Of a stretch of DNA of 16,218 bases, positions 7,095 to 15,173 are shown piece after piece. Both the position numbers and the translations under genes were made by a program. Each line of letters starts with the position of its first letter. The first letter of the stretch is position 1. The notes below the pieces were generated by a model, which saw only the letters and a program-made list of their open reading frames with translations, had not been told where the DNA came from and did no database searches. Location of the stretch: NCBI GenBank assembly GCA_031255325.1, contig JAIRST010000020.1:1-16218 (forward strand), in the 5' to 3' direction. The stretch is from Holosporales bacterium. GTDB lineage: Bacteria > Pseudomonadota > Alphaproteobacteria > UBA3830 > JAIRMZ01.

Positions 7095-7565
7095 GTGGAT
7101 GAAACGGCGTATGAAGCAGCTCCTGGAAAACTAGACAAAGTCCTTGTCAAGTTGCTTGAAAAAGCTTTTAACTCAGGCATACGTGTTACAGTGTACAGCC
7201 CGATTTCAGAACGCATTGCAGCACTTGATGAATACCTTTGGACTTATCATCCAGGAGCGTTTCTACCGCATGCGGCTTCTCCATCTGAGGATGCAGCGCT
7301 GCAACCTATCTGGTTAACGGACAAAACCGAAAACCCGAATAAAGCGACGCTTCTTATCCTGCTAGATACGCAAGATACCGAACCTTTCGAAAGGATGTTC
7401 GAAAAAGTGTTTTTTTTATTTCCCTACGAAGAAGCGGAAGGCGTGCAAAAAACACTAGCCGAGAAAGCTTCTTCCCTTTTATATTGGAGGCAGTCTCCGG
7501 AAGGAGAGTGGAGTAAAGAAGAAAAGGAGGAATTATGGCCTGTGAAAGAACACTGTCAATCTTAA
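7095..7565 (+). CDS. holC: DNA polymerase III chi subunit
   Basis: A 156-residue HolC-like protein, the clamp-loader-associated subunit that contacts SSB during replication. Supporting segments are LVKLLEKAFNSGIRVTVY, ALDEYLWTYHPGAFLPH, IWLTDKTENPN and LLYWRQSPEGEW, which follow the family order. The start is GTG 7095: an in-frame TAG at 7089-7091 excludes anything longer, and GAAGG lies about 13 nt upstream. It follows pepA by 18 nt, the usual alphaproteobacterial order. Its last 31 nt overlap the start of ndk. A run of eight T lies at 7410-7417. Confidence 0.88.
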   Translation: MDETAYEAAPGKLDKVLVKLLEKAFNSGIRVTVYSPISERIAALDEYLWTYHPGAFLPHAASPSEDAALQPIWLTDKTENPNKATLLILLDTQDTEPFERMFEKVFFLFPYEEAEGVQKTLAEKASSLLYWRQSPEGEWSKEEKEELWPVKEHCQS

Positions 7566-7957
7566 AACCCGATGCAACAGCACGGAACATTACGGGCAAG
7601 ATTAATGCAAAATTTGAAGAAAATGGATTACGTATCATAGCGCAACGACGTGTGCGCTTAACACGGGCAGAAGCGGAATGTTTTTATGCTGTCCACAAAG
7701 AACGCTCCTTCTTTGCAGATTTGTGCACTTTTATGAATTCCGGCCCTGTTGTTGTGCAAGTCCTTGAAGGAGAAAACGCGATTATCAAAAACCGCGATAT
7801 TATGGGGGCAACGAATCCTAAGGAAGCGGCACCGGGTACAATTCGCGCACTGTTCGGCTTATCGATTGATCAGAATACGGTGCATGGTTCGGATGCCGCA
7901 GAGACTGCCGCTCGAGAAATTGCTTTCTTTTTCCGTGAAACGGAAATTTTAGGATGA
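7535..7957 (+). CDS. ndk: Nucleoside diphosphate kinase
   Basis: A 140-residue kinase that moves the gamma phosphate of ATP to NDPs through a phosphohistidine. The catalytic His is H117 in NTVHGSD. Other signatures are TLSILKPDA at the N-terminus, FMNSGPVVVQVLEGENA, and RDIMGATNPKEAAPGTIRA. Length is standard. A very strong AAGGAGG lies 4 nt before ATG and inside holC, so the 31-nt overlap with holC is real and initiation is probably independent. It ends in TGA. Confidence 0.98.
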   Translation: MACERTLSILKPDATARNITGKINAKFEENGLRIIAQRRVRLTRAEAECFYAVHKERSFFADLCTFMNSGPVVVQVLEGENAIIKNRDIMGATNPKEAAPGTIRALFGLSIDQNTVHGSDAAETAAREIAFFFRETEILG

Positions 7958-7977
7958 TTAAAAAAGGAAAGTAAGTA

Positions 7978-8757
7978 ATGCACTGCTTTTTACGTTTCGG
8001 CCTTTTAATCGCTTTCTTTTGTGGATCCCTCGCAGAAGGGATGGAGAATACTGGAAACGAAGAGTACTGGATTATTGATCGCGTTCAGGTAGAAAACAAA
8101 GGAGCTGATGCAGTCTCTGCACGGGAAAAAGCGCTGCAAGAAGGTCAACGACAAGCCTTTTTGGGCTTATTAAATCAGCTGCCGATAGCAAATTCAGCAA
8201 AAGAAAAGCTTACAAACACAAAAGGTGCTGAAATTTTAGGGCTTATTTTTGATTTCTCCGTTCAAGATGAACGTGTGGCTCCTGGAAAATATCGCGCTTT
8301 ATTACGTTATCGTTTTCCAAAAGAAGCGGTTGGCCGGTGGCTAGAGTCCAAGCATATCGTGTTACAAGAAGAGGCACTGGATAAAATCATTACCAAAGAG
8401 ACAAAATCTACTTCCCTACCTTCCGACAGTCCTTTGGATAAAGCTTTTGCCGATGCTTTTGGGCCAGAGGTGGTATCCTCTCCCTCGGTACATCGGAAAG
8501 AGTCTCCTACCTTAGAGGCGCTAAAAAAAGATGTGTATGTTGAAATTCCCATTGCGCATTTTTCCGATTGGTTTCTTATAAAGAATCGGCTTGAGCCTTT
8601 TCAAAAAATGTATAGCCTTTATATGTACTCTCAGAATTGGGTGATTTTGCAGGTTTCCTCTGCTTTTCTCAATGCGCATGAATACCTAAAAGAACAAGGT
8701 ATGGTGCTTGAGCCTGTTGAAACAATATGGCGGTTGTCATGCAAAGAAATAACCTAA
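7978..8757 (+). CDS. DUF2066 family exported protein
   Basis: A 259-residue protein with a probable signal peptide (hydrophobic residues about 5-16, likely cleavage after SLA near 19), so periplasmic. The mature part shows the DUF2066 pattern: a beta strand VQVENKGADA, then AREKALQEGQRQAFLGLLNQL, and later FSVQDERVAPGKYRALLRYRF. The biochemical function of DUF2066 is not known to me. In alphaproteobacteria it commonly precedes a CDP-alcohol phosphatidyltransferase, an AI-2E protein and hdaA, as here. The start has AAGGA about 10 nt upstream. The last 31 nt overlap the next gene. Confidence 0.8.
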   Translation: MHCFLRFGLLIAFFCGSLAEGMENTGNEEYWIIDRVQVENKGADAVSAREKALQEGQRQAFLGLLNQLPIANSAKEKLTNTKGAEILGLIFDFSVQDERVAPGKYRALLRYRFPKEAVGRWLESKHIVLQEEALDKIITKETKSTSLPSDSPLDKAFADAFGPEVVSSPSVHRKESPTLEALKKDVYVEIPIAHFSDWFLIKNRLEPFQKMYSLYMYSQNWVILQVSSAFLNAHEYLKEQGMVLEPVETIWRLSCKEIT

Positions 8758-9299
8758 ATCTCAGAGTGACATCTTTCTTAACACTTCCTAATTTTCTATC
8801 GTTTGGACGTCTTGCTGGAGCGGGTATTTTGCCTCTTTTTATGCAGGCTCCTTTGATAGCGTTTATCCTTTTCTCCTTGGCGAGTATTTCTGATTTTTTC
8901 GATGGATGGGTTGCCCGTAAGCATAAAAGTACGTCCACAGTAGGGCGCCTTCTTGACCCATTAGCGGATAAATTCCTTGTGGGAAGCGCTTATTTTTTGC
9001 TGTTCCGTATGGAAGTCGTACCTGCTTGGCTTATGGGAATCATTATGGCGCGGGATATAGCCATTATTTTGGGCGTTATTTATCTGTGGTACGAAGGTGA
9101 CAGAGTCCATTTTACAGCAGGTCCTATTCTTTTAAGTAAAATAAATACGTTTGTTCAGCTTAGTTATGCGGGTTTTATGTTTGGGAATAGCGCAGGTATT
9201 TGGCATGTAACATGGTCGCACGCGACATGGGTTTTAGCCACGTTAACGATAGCTTCGGGTATATCCTATTTAGAATTTTTTTTAGAGAGGCGTCTATGA
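8727..9299 (+). CDS. CDP-alcohol phosphatidyltransferase family protein
   Basis: A 190-residue integral membrane enzyme that joins a CDP-activated lipid (or similar) to an alcohol. The full family motif is present: D56-x2-D59-G60-x2-A63-R64-x8-G73-x3-D77-x3-D81, the metal and CDP site. Four or more hydrophobic segments surround it. It resembles PgsA (phosphatidylglycerophosphate synthase) and cardiolipin synthase-like members, but the acceptor cannot be assigned. The start is ATG 8727, or ATG 8739 four codons later; both fall inside the end of the DUF2066 gene. Its TGA overlaps the next ATG (ATGA). Confidence 0.88.
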   Translation: MAVVMQRNNLNLRVTSFLTLPNFLSFGRLAGAGILPLFMQAPLIAFILFSLASISDFFDGWVARKHKSTSTVGRLLDPLADKFLVGSAYFLLFRMEVVPAWLMGIIMARDIAIILGVIYLWYEGDRVHFTAGPILLSKINTFVQLSYAGFMFGNSAGIWHVTWSHATWVLATLTIASGISYLEFFLERRL

Positions 9300-10369
9300 A
9301 AGATACGCTTGCTCGACGCTGGTTTTGGATTATAGAAAGCGGTGTAGGAGTCTTATTTCTATGCATATTTGGATCTATCATTTTTCCTTTTGCCTTTAGC
9401 TTTATGTTTGCCTACGGCTTAAGTCCGCTCGTGGAAAAAAGCCTGCGTTATGTACCTTCACGAACGTGTATCGCTTTAGGGATGATTTTATGTCTGATTC
9501 TGTTGGGTATCATGGGGGTCTCTTTTGTTTTACCTATCCTGGAGCAAGAATGTTCCAAGCTTGCGGTGAGAATTCCATCTTACATTTCTTATCTTGGATC
9601 CTTGCACGGACCAACGCTCGAGAAATTGCACACTTTCCTTTCAGAAGAACAGGTGTTGCAAATACGCGAAGGATTGATGCTATCTATTGGGCGCTCAGCT
9701 GGAACGCTTTCTGCTCTACTACATCCTTTGCTATCTAGTGGGATAGCTTTGGCGGGAATGGTATCGACCTTTTGCCTTATTCCAATTGTACTATTTTATT
9801 TCCTTAGAGACTGGCCTCATATTGTTTACAGTGTGGAACATTCCCTACCTTTATCGATTCTCCCTACTTTCGAAGAAATACGGAAACGTATTCGCAAAAG
9901 CTTAAGTCGATATTTGCGTGGGCAATTTCTTATCGCCATCATACTAAGTGGTTATTATAGCGTTGGTTTGTTTGCCATTGGCATTGAATCGGCTGGCGTG
10001 CTCGGTATAATAACAGGGTTTTTATCCTTCGTTCCATTTATTGGCGCATTAACGTTATTTTTAGTGACGCTTTTGATTTGCGCTGTGCATTACGCAAGTT
10101 TTGGCAAGCTAATAGCTTTAGCCTCCTTATTTTTATGCGCACAATTTTTAGAAATGCATTTCTTATATCCTCGATTTGTTGAAAAAGAAGCAAGATTGCA
10201 TCCAGTATGGGTATTATTTTCTCTGCTCGCTGGTATGCAATTAGGGGGGCTTATCGGTATCATTTTCGCCATTCCGGCAGCCTCTATTTTGAATGCCATT
10301 CTTACATATGCACAGGAAAGATTTCGCTCTTCTGCCTTTTATTTGGAAAAAGCCGAGGAGTCTTTATAA
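9296..10369 (+). CDS. AI-2E / PerM family transporter
   Basis: A 357-residue polytopic inner-membrane protein. It shows the AI-2E family layout: two N-terminal membrane segments, a third (about 60-80), a soluble stretch (about 85-130), then paired helices with YLRGQFLIAIILSGYY, FLSFVPFIGA and the C-terminal HPVWVLFSLLAGMQLGGLIG. Family members include putative autoinducer-2 exporters and sodium/proton antiporters, so the substrate is unknown. The frame is open back to 9200, but ATG 9296 is preferred: it overlaps the upstream stop as ATGA and has GAGAGG 6 nt before it. The stop directly abuts the hdaA start codon. Confidence 0.87.
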   Translation: MKDTLARRWFWIIESGVGVLFLCIFGSIIFPFAFSFMFAYGLSPLVEKSLRYVPSRTCIALGMILCLILLGIMGVSFVLPILEQECSKLAVRIPSYISYLGSLHGPTLEKLHTFLSEEQVLQIREGLMLSIGRSAGTLSALLHPLLSSGIALAGMVSTFCLIPIVLFYFLRDWPHIVYSVEHSLPLSILPTFEEIRKRIRKSLSRYLRGQFLIAIILSGYYSVGLFAIGIESAGVLGIITGFLSFVPFIGALTLFLVTLLICAVHYASFGKLIALASLFLCAQFLEMHFLYPRFVEKEARLHPVWVLFSLLAGMQLGGLIGIIFAIPAASILNAILTYAQERFRSSAFYLEKAEESL

Positions 10370-11023
10370 GTGCAGCTTGTTCTTAACCTTCAGCAGGAGC
10401 GAGATTTCCGTTGGCAAGGATTTGCACAAGGAGCAACCAATCAAGAAGCGCTCTCGTGGCTTAAGAATTGGCCTTACTGGCCTACTTATGGGGTAGTTAT
10501 TTATGGACCGGCGTGTTCTGGAAAGACACACTTAGGGCGCTTATGGCAAGAGGGTTCTGGAGCGCATCTTTTAAAACCGCAAGATCAAAATACGCCTCCT
10601 CTTGCTTTGGCTTCTCTTCCCATCTTAATCGATGGGTTTTCTGATATGCCTTGGGACGAAGATTGGCTTTTTCATTTTCTGAATGCACGATTCAATACAC
10701 AAGCAAGAATCCTGATTTTAGATCGAGCCCCCCCCTGCGCGTGGCCTGTTAAAAAACCTGATGTCCGTTCGCGATGTCTAGTTTTACCCTCCGTTGGGAT
10801 TCATGCACCGGATGAAACTTTTATAGAGGCTTTTCTAATTGCCTTGTTTCGCGAGCGGGGGGTTACTCTTTCTCAAGGCGTTGCAAGATTTTTATCCATT
10901 CGTTTAGAGCGCTGTTATGCAACTATTTTGCAAATGGTGGAGCATTTAAATGCGTGTTCCTTACGACTCAGTCGGCCAATAACAGTACCTTTCTTAAAGG
11001 AAATAGGAGGCATTGAAGGGTGA
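10370..11023 (+). CDS. hdaA: DnaA-homologous regulator HdaA
   Basis: A 217-residue DnaA-like AAA+ protein without the C-terminal DNA-binding domain. It begins QLVLNLQQERDF, a clamp-binding-like segment (QLVLNL) seen in Hda/HdaA, followed by Walker A GPACSGKTH (46-54) and the DnaA-type lid helices (FIEAFLIALFRERGV, FLSIRLERCYATILQMVEHL). In relatives Hda/HdaA works with the beta clamp to make DnaA-ATP inactive after initiation. The start is GTG 10370, immediately after the AI-2E stop. The end overlaps obgE by 4 nt. A C8 tract (10728-10735) lies mid-gene in frame (Arg-Ala-Pro-Pro-Cys). Confidence 0.85.
   Translation: MQLVLNLQQERDFRWQGFAQGATNQEALSWLKNWPYWPTYGVVIYGPACSGKTHLGRLWQEGSGAHLLKPQDQNTPPLALASLPILIDGFSDMPWDEDWLFHFLNARFNTQARILILDRAPPCAWPVKKPDVRSRCLVLPSVGIHAPDETFIEAFLIALFRERGVTLSQGVARFLSIRLERCYATILQMVEHLNACSLRLSRPITVPFLKEIGGIEG
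10728..10735 (+). repeat. C8 homopolymer within hdaA
   Basis: Eight C read as GCC-CCC-CCC in frame, around residues 120-122. Slippage would truncate the protein before its lid domain. Confidence 0.85.
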
Positions 11024-12075
11024 AATTTCTCGATCGTGCTAAAATTTATATAAAAGCAGGTAACGGAGGAAACGGATGCCAAAGTTTCCGCCATGAGAAA
11101 TTTATTGAATTTGGTGGCCCCGATGGGGGGGATGGAGGAAAAGGGGGAGATGTCATAGCAGAAGCAACACACAATCTGAACACCCTTATCGATTATCGTT
11201 ATCAACAACACTTTCGAGCAGCAAACGGACATCATGGTCAAGGATGTCAAAAGACAGGAGCAAATGGTAACGATATAACGCTGCGTGTACCCGTTGGAAC
11301 GCAGATCTTCGAGGATGCAACAGGGCTGATGCTCGCCGATATAATAGCAGAAGGACAACGCGTTATATTGGCGCAAGGAGGGCAAGGAGGACGGGGAAAT
11401 GCTCGGTTTAAAACCTCTATCAACCAAGCGCCAACACGTGCTGATCCAGGAGAAATAGGAGAGGAATTATCTGTTTTATTGCACATGAAATTGATCGCAG
11501 ATGTCGGCCTTATTGGACTCCCGAACGCAGGCAAATCCTCCTTTCTTAAGGCTACAACAAAAGCGCGTCCAAAGGTGGCCAGCTATCCTTTTACAACTTT
11601 GCATCCGCAGCTTGGAGTCGTCTCTTATAAAGAACGAGAATTTGTTCTCGCTGATATTCCTGGACTGATCGCAGGTGCCCATAAGGGCATCGGGCTTGGA
11701 GATCAATTTTTAAGCCATATAGAGCGCTGTAGTGTAATGCTGCATATCATCGACGCGACACAAGAAGATCTGTATGACGCATACAAAACAGTCCATCAAG
11801 AACTTGTCGCCTATGGAGCAGATTTAGAGAGCAAAAAAGAATGGGTTGTTTTAAATAAAAAAGATTTGTTGCCGCCTAAGATGTTTGAAAAAGAGAAAGA
11901 TACGTTAGAAACCCGCTTAGGACAATGCGTTTTTCCTTTATCGACACAAACACATGAAGGATTTGACACGCTTTTTGATGCTTTACTTCCGACTCTTGCC
12001 TGCGGTACGTTCACTCCAAGCGAAGAAGTTTCTCTATTAAATCACGAAGTCGTACAAAAAGAGAATCATTCTTGA
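11020..12075 (+). CDS. obgE: GTPase ObgE/CgtA
   Basis: A 351-residue Obg GTPase, which acts in late 50S assembly and stress control. The glycine-rich Obg fold fills residues 1-158 (AGNGGNGC, GGPDGGDGGKGGDV, AQGGQGGRGN). The G domain has G1 GLPNAGKSS (166-174), G2 at FTT (191-193), G3 DIPG (212-215) and G4 NKKD (279-282). The GTG start has AGGAGG 9 nt upstream and overlaps the hdaA stop. The usual rplU-rpmA partners are not next to it; it is followed after 10 nt by a sugar epimerase. A G7 run (11125-11131) lies in the glycine-rich region. Confidence 0.96.
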   Translation: MKFLDRAKIYIKAGNGGNGCQSFRHEKFIEFGGPDGGDGGKGGDVIAEATHNLNTLIDYRYQQHFRAANGHHGQGCQKTGANGNDITLRVPVGTQIFEDATGLMLADIIAEGQRVILAQGGQGGRGNARFKTSINQAPTRADPGEIGEELSVLLHMKLIADVGLIGLPNAGKSSFLKATTKARPKVASYPFTTLHPQLGVVSYKEREFVLADIPGLIAGAHKGIGLGDQFLSHIERCSVMLHIIDATQEDLYDAYKTVHQELVAYGADLESKKEWVVLNKKDLLPPKMFEKEKDTLETRLGQCVFPLSTQTHEGFDTLFDALLPTLACGTFTPSEEVSLLNHEVVQKENHS

Positions 12076-12085
12076 AGGATACCAA

Positions 12086-13084
12086 ATGAAAATACTTGTT
12101 ACAGGAGCTGCCGGTTTTATCGGCAATCATGTTGCCTTGAGTCTTTTAGACGCGGGGCATGAAGTATTAAGTATTGATAACTGTAATGCGTATTATGATC
12201 CTTCCTTAAAGGCAGCACGTTTGGAGCGCTTACAATCCTATGCAGCGTTTGAAAATATAAAATTAGATTTAAGTGAAACGTTAAAAGTTTTGGATGTTTT
12301 TTCCAAGTTCTGTCCGCAACGGGTGATTCACCTTGCCGCACAAGCCGGTGTCCGCTATAGTTTTGACCATCCAGAGGCGTATGTTTCCTCAAATTTAGTG
12401 GGTTTTTTTAGTGTTTTAGAAGCATGTCGCCAGGCTCATGTTGAGCATCTTATTTACGCTAGCACAAGCTCTGTGTATGGAGCCAATAAAGAAATGCCCT
12501 TTTCAGAAAAAGCTCCTGTCAATCACCCCCTCAGTTTTTATGCGGCTACAAAGCGTTCTAATGAAGTCATGGCACATGCTTATAGCCATCTCTACAAGAT
12601 TCCCACAACAGGAGTGCGATTTTTTACAGTTTATGGCCCTTGGGGGCGCCCTGATATGGCACTTTTTAAATTTACAAAAGCAATCTTAACCGGTGAGCCG
12701 ATCATCCTTTATAACTATGGAAAAATGAAGCGCGATTTTACATATATCGACGATATTGTAACCGGTGTTATTAAAGTGAGTGCTCAACCGGCAGAAATTT
12801 CTTTGGAAGCGAAAGACATTGATAAAAGTCCTGTCGCACCTTATCGGATTTATAACATCGGAAACAGTGCACCTGTTGATCTCACGGATTATGTGCGCGC
12901 TATTGAAGAAGCTCTTGGTAAAAAAGCGACATGTGCCATGGCTCCTTTGCAGCAAGGAGATGTACCAGAAACTTACGCGGATACAACTGCTTTGCAGCGC
13001 GATTTTTCTTATCATCCAAACACACCAGTTGCCGAAGGAGTTGCTCGGTTTGTTACTTGGTATAAAGATTTTTATAATATATAA
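12086..13084 (+). CDS. NAD-dependent UDP-glucuronate 4-epimerase-like protein
   Basis: A 332-residue extended short-chain dehydrogenase. The NAD-binding GAAGFIG is at 7-13, catalytic Ser in STSSVYG (about 126-132), and YAATK gives Y152 and K156. The stretches NAYYDPSLKAARLERL, FFTVYGPWGRPDMALFKF and GKMKRDFTYIDDIV match UDP-glucuronate 4-epimerases (CapI/WbpP-like group), which make UDP-galacturonate for surface polysaccharide. A UDP-GlcNAcA or UDP-Glc substrate cannot be excluded. ATG has GAAGGA about 7 nt upstream and lies 10 nt after obgE, so it probably shares that transcript. Confidence 0.88.
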   Translation: MKILVTGAAGFIGNHVALSLLDAGHEVLSIDNCNAYYDPSLKAARLERLQSYAAFENIKLDLSETLKVLDVFSKFCPQRVIHLAAQAGVRYSFDHPEAYVSSNLVGFFSVLEACRQAHVEHLIYASTSSVYGANKEMPFSEKAPVNHPLSFYAATKRSNEVMAHAYSHLYKIPTTGVRFFTVYGPWGRPDMALFKFTKAILTGEPIILYNYGKMKRDFTYIDDIVTGVIKVSAQPAEISLEAKDIDKSPVAPYRIYNIGNSAPVDLTDYVRAIEEALGKKATCAMAPLQQGDVPETYADTTALQRDFSYHPNTPVAEGVARFVTWYKDFYNI

Positions 13085-13105
13085 AAAGGCATAGTAGGAA
13101 CGTTT

Positions 13106-14860
13106 GTGAAAAAAAACTCTCTCTTTTCTGTTTTGCAAAAATTTCGCATCTTACTGACACGAAAAGATAAAAAGCGTTGGATTTTGATGGTGGTGTCTTC
13201 GCTTTTTTTTTCTTTTCTGGAAATCATAACAGCCGGACTGATCGCTATGTTTGCACGTGTTCTGACAGAACCAGAAATAGGGGGTACGCTATTAAAAAAA
13301 ATCTATGAGCCTTTTGGTGTCGACTATTCCGCTACACCAAATCAAGCAATTTTAGGACTATCTTTAAGTGTTGGCGGTATATTTTTTATAAAAAACACTC
13401 TTGGTTTAATGGATACTTTTTGGAAGCATTTTTCTATCCAATCAATGTGTTGTACTTTTAGGGAACGTTTATTGCATAATTATACGTGTATAGATTACAG
13501 TGTTTTTTTGACACACAATTCTTCTTTTTACGCGAACATAGTAGAACATGATACGTTTATTGCTTTTACTTCTGGCTTAGCAGCCATAGCCATTATCTTC
13601 TCCGAAGGGTTTGTCGCATTAGGGCTTTTCTCCGTTGCTATTTTTTTAGACCCTATCGTAACTTGTATTATCTGTTCGATCACAGCTCTTTTAGCAAAAG
13701 GAATTTCGATATGGGGACTGCCACAATTTTCTCGTTGGGGCGAGCGTTATCAGAAAGAATATCAACTTTCCTACCAGCATGTTTATGAGTTTTTTTATGC
13801 TTTTAAAGAGCTGATTCTATTTGGAAAACGAGCGCATTTTATTAACGAACATCAGAAGCATTCTGTCATACAAGGTCGAATGTACGCCTTGAAAACAGCT
13901 GGCGGAGATGTACCACGCTTTCTCATCGAGATGGTGTTTGTTGGTGTTTTTCTCCTTGCTGTTATGATCTTTTTCTGGAAAGAGAGCACATCTTCTGCAA
14001 TAGTAATGACGCTAGGAGGGTATTTATATATAGGATTTCGGCTAATACCGAGTGCCAATCGTATTATATCACAGGTTACTATTTTAGAAGCTGCAATTCC
14101 TGCACTAGAACGCGTTTATAAAGAATTTCAAAAAAAATTTACTCAGGAAAATTTTTGCTCATGTCCGGAATTTGCCTTTAATCATTGCATCTCCGTAAAA
14201 GGTATCCACTTTCAGTATCTCAATACCCACAAAGAGGCCTTGTCAGATATCACATTAGAGATAAAAAAAGGAGAGACGATTGGTATTGTTGGCGCTACAG
14301 GATCCGGAAAATCCACCCTTATTGACCTTATTTTAGGGTTTCTGAAACCCAAAATCGGGGAGATATGTGTAGATGAGCACTTTCCCGTGACTACTTTCGA
14401 ATGGCATCAATGCATCGGATATGTTCCACAGACACCGTACCTTGTAGATGGAACGATTGCCGAGAACATTGCCTTTGGATGCGAGCATGTAGATACATTG
14501 CAGCTCAGCAAAGTTATTGAACAAGCACAGTTACGAGAGCTTGTAGATTCTCTTCCACAAAAAGAAAGTACTCTTGTCGGCGAACGCGGAGTACGCCTCT
14601 CTGGTGGTGAGCGGCAACGCATTGCGATCGCACGTGCTTTGTACAATAACCCAGGAATGTTGATATTTGATGAAGCGACCTCTGCTTTGGACAATGAGAC
14701 AGAGGCACGTCTTATAGAGACAATCTACACTGTAAGCCAAGGACGGACAGTTATCATGATTGCACACCGCGTCACAACCTTGAAAAATTGCAACCGTATC
14801 GTCGTTATGAAACAAGGAAAAATTGAAAAAATTGTTCAGTATAAGGACCTTATACAATGA
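13106..14860 (+). CDS. ABC transporter (fused permease-ATPase), PglK/MsbA-like lipid-glycan flippase
   Basis: A 584-residue half transporter with a membrane domain of about six helices (first at about 24-46) and a C-terminal ATPase. The ATPase shows Walker A GATGSGKST (396-404), signature LSGGE (498-502), Walker B LIFDEATSALD with D522-E523, and H-loop AHR (H554). The membrane part, including FKELILFGKRAHFINEHQKH, resembles PglK-type flippases that turn lipid-linked oligosaccharides across the inner membrane. A lipid A or peptide substrate is possible, but the sugar-nucleotide enzymes on both sides favour a glycan. The GTG start has AGGAA about 6 nt upstream. The stop overlaps the next ATG (ATGA). 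A T9 run lies near 13203. Confidence 0.88.
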   Translation: MKKNSLFSVLQKFRILLTRKDKKRWILMVVSSLFFSFLEIITAGLIAMFARVLTEPEIGGTLLKKIYEPFGVDYSATPNQAILGLSLSVGGIFFIKNTLGLMDTFWKHFSIQSMCCTFRERLLHNYTCIDYSVFLTHNSSFYANIVEHDTFIAFTSGLAAIAIIFSEGFVALGLFSVAIFLDPIVTCIICSITALLAKGISIWGLPQFSRWGERYQKEYQLSYQHVYEFFYAFKELILFGKRAHFINEHQKHSVIQGRMYALKTAGGDVPRFLIEMVFVGVFLLAVMIFFWKESTSSAIVMTLGGYLYIGFRLIPSANRIISQVTILEAAIPALERVYKEFQKKFTQENFCSCPEFAFNHCISVKGIHFQYLNTHKEALSDITLEIKKGETIGIVGATGSGKSTLIDLILGFLKPKIGEICVDEHFPVTTFEWHQCIGYVPQTPYLVDGTIAENIAFGCEHVDTLQLSKVIEQAQLRELVDSLPQKESTLVGERGVRLSGGERQRIAIARALYNNPGMLIFDEATSALDNETEARLIETIYTVSQGRTVIMIAHRVTTLKNCNRIVVMKQGKIEKIVQYKDLIQ

Positions 14861-15108
14861 GCATTCTCAGCATCAAAAATGTAATAAAAGAATTTATGCT
14901 TAAAGTTGGTTTATTTGAACCTATCACAATCACCCAACATTTCTTTCAACACATAACAAATCGTCATGTCGTTATGGGAGAGGAAGGTTATAAGACATTG
15001 AATATCGGTCAGAAGGTACGAGAAATTGTCTTAGCAATCGAAAAATTGGGGGGGGGGGAGAATCGGTACAACTTTAACGAAAAGAAAGTGTTAGAATTTG
15101 AGGCATGA
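14857..15108 (+). CDS. Unknown 83-residue protein with a G11 tract
   Basis: I do not recognise this protein. Its ATG overlaps the flippase stop (ATGA), with AAGGA about 9 nt upstream, so it looks truly translated. It has a basic, partly hydrophobic N-terminus, a His-rich stretch HFFQHITNRH (residues 28-37), and a helix-like segment VREIVLAIEKL followed by Gly-Gly-Gly (65-67) and a charged tail. No signal peptide or clear membrane segment is seen. The three Gly are encoded by eleven G (15048-15058). In the present frame the protein ends 16 residues after them; the other two frames stop after about 12 and 6 codons, so slippage would change or shorten the tail. It could also be the remnant of a longer gene. 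Confidence 0.6.
   Translation: MSILSIKNVIKEFMLKVGLFEPITITQHFFQHITNRHVVMGEEGYKTLNIGQKVREIVLAIEKLGGGENRYNFNEKKVLEFEA
15048..15058 (+). repeat. G11 homopolymer
   Basis: Eleven consecutive G, the longest homopolymer noted in the window, inside the 83-residue ORF (TTG-GGG-GGG-GGG-GAG). Tracts this long are unusual in AT-rich coding DNA and are prone to slippage. Confidence 0.9.
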
Positions 15109-15173
15109 AATTCTTTGAGAGCCTTTGAGTTGAGGAATTGTAACGAACCCATACTTCAAGAAATAGCAAGGAA

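Noticed and set aside
9200..9295. Longer AI-2E protein from ATG 9200
   Set aside because: It would overlap the phosphatidyltransferase gene by 100 nt; ATG 9296 has a good ribosome-binding site and an ATGA junction.
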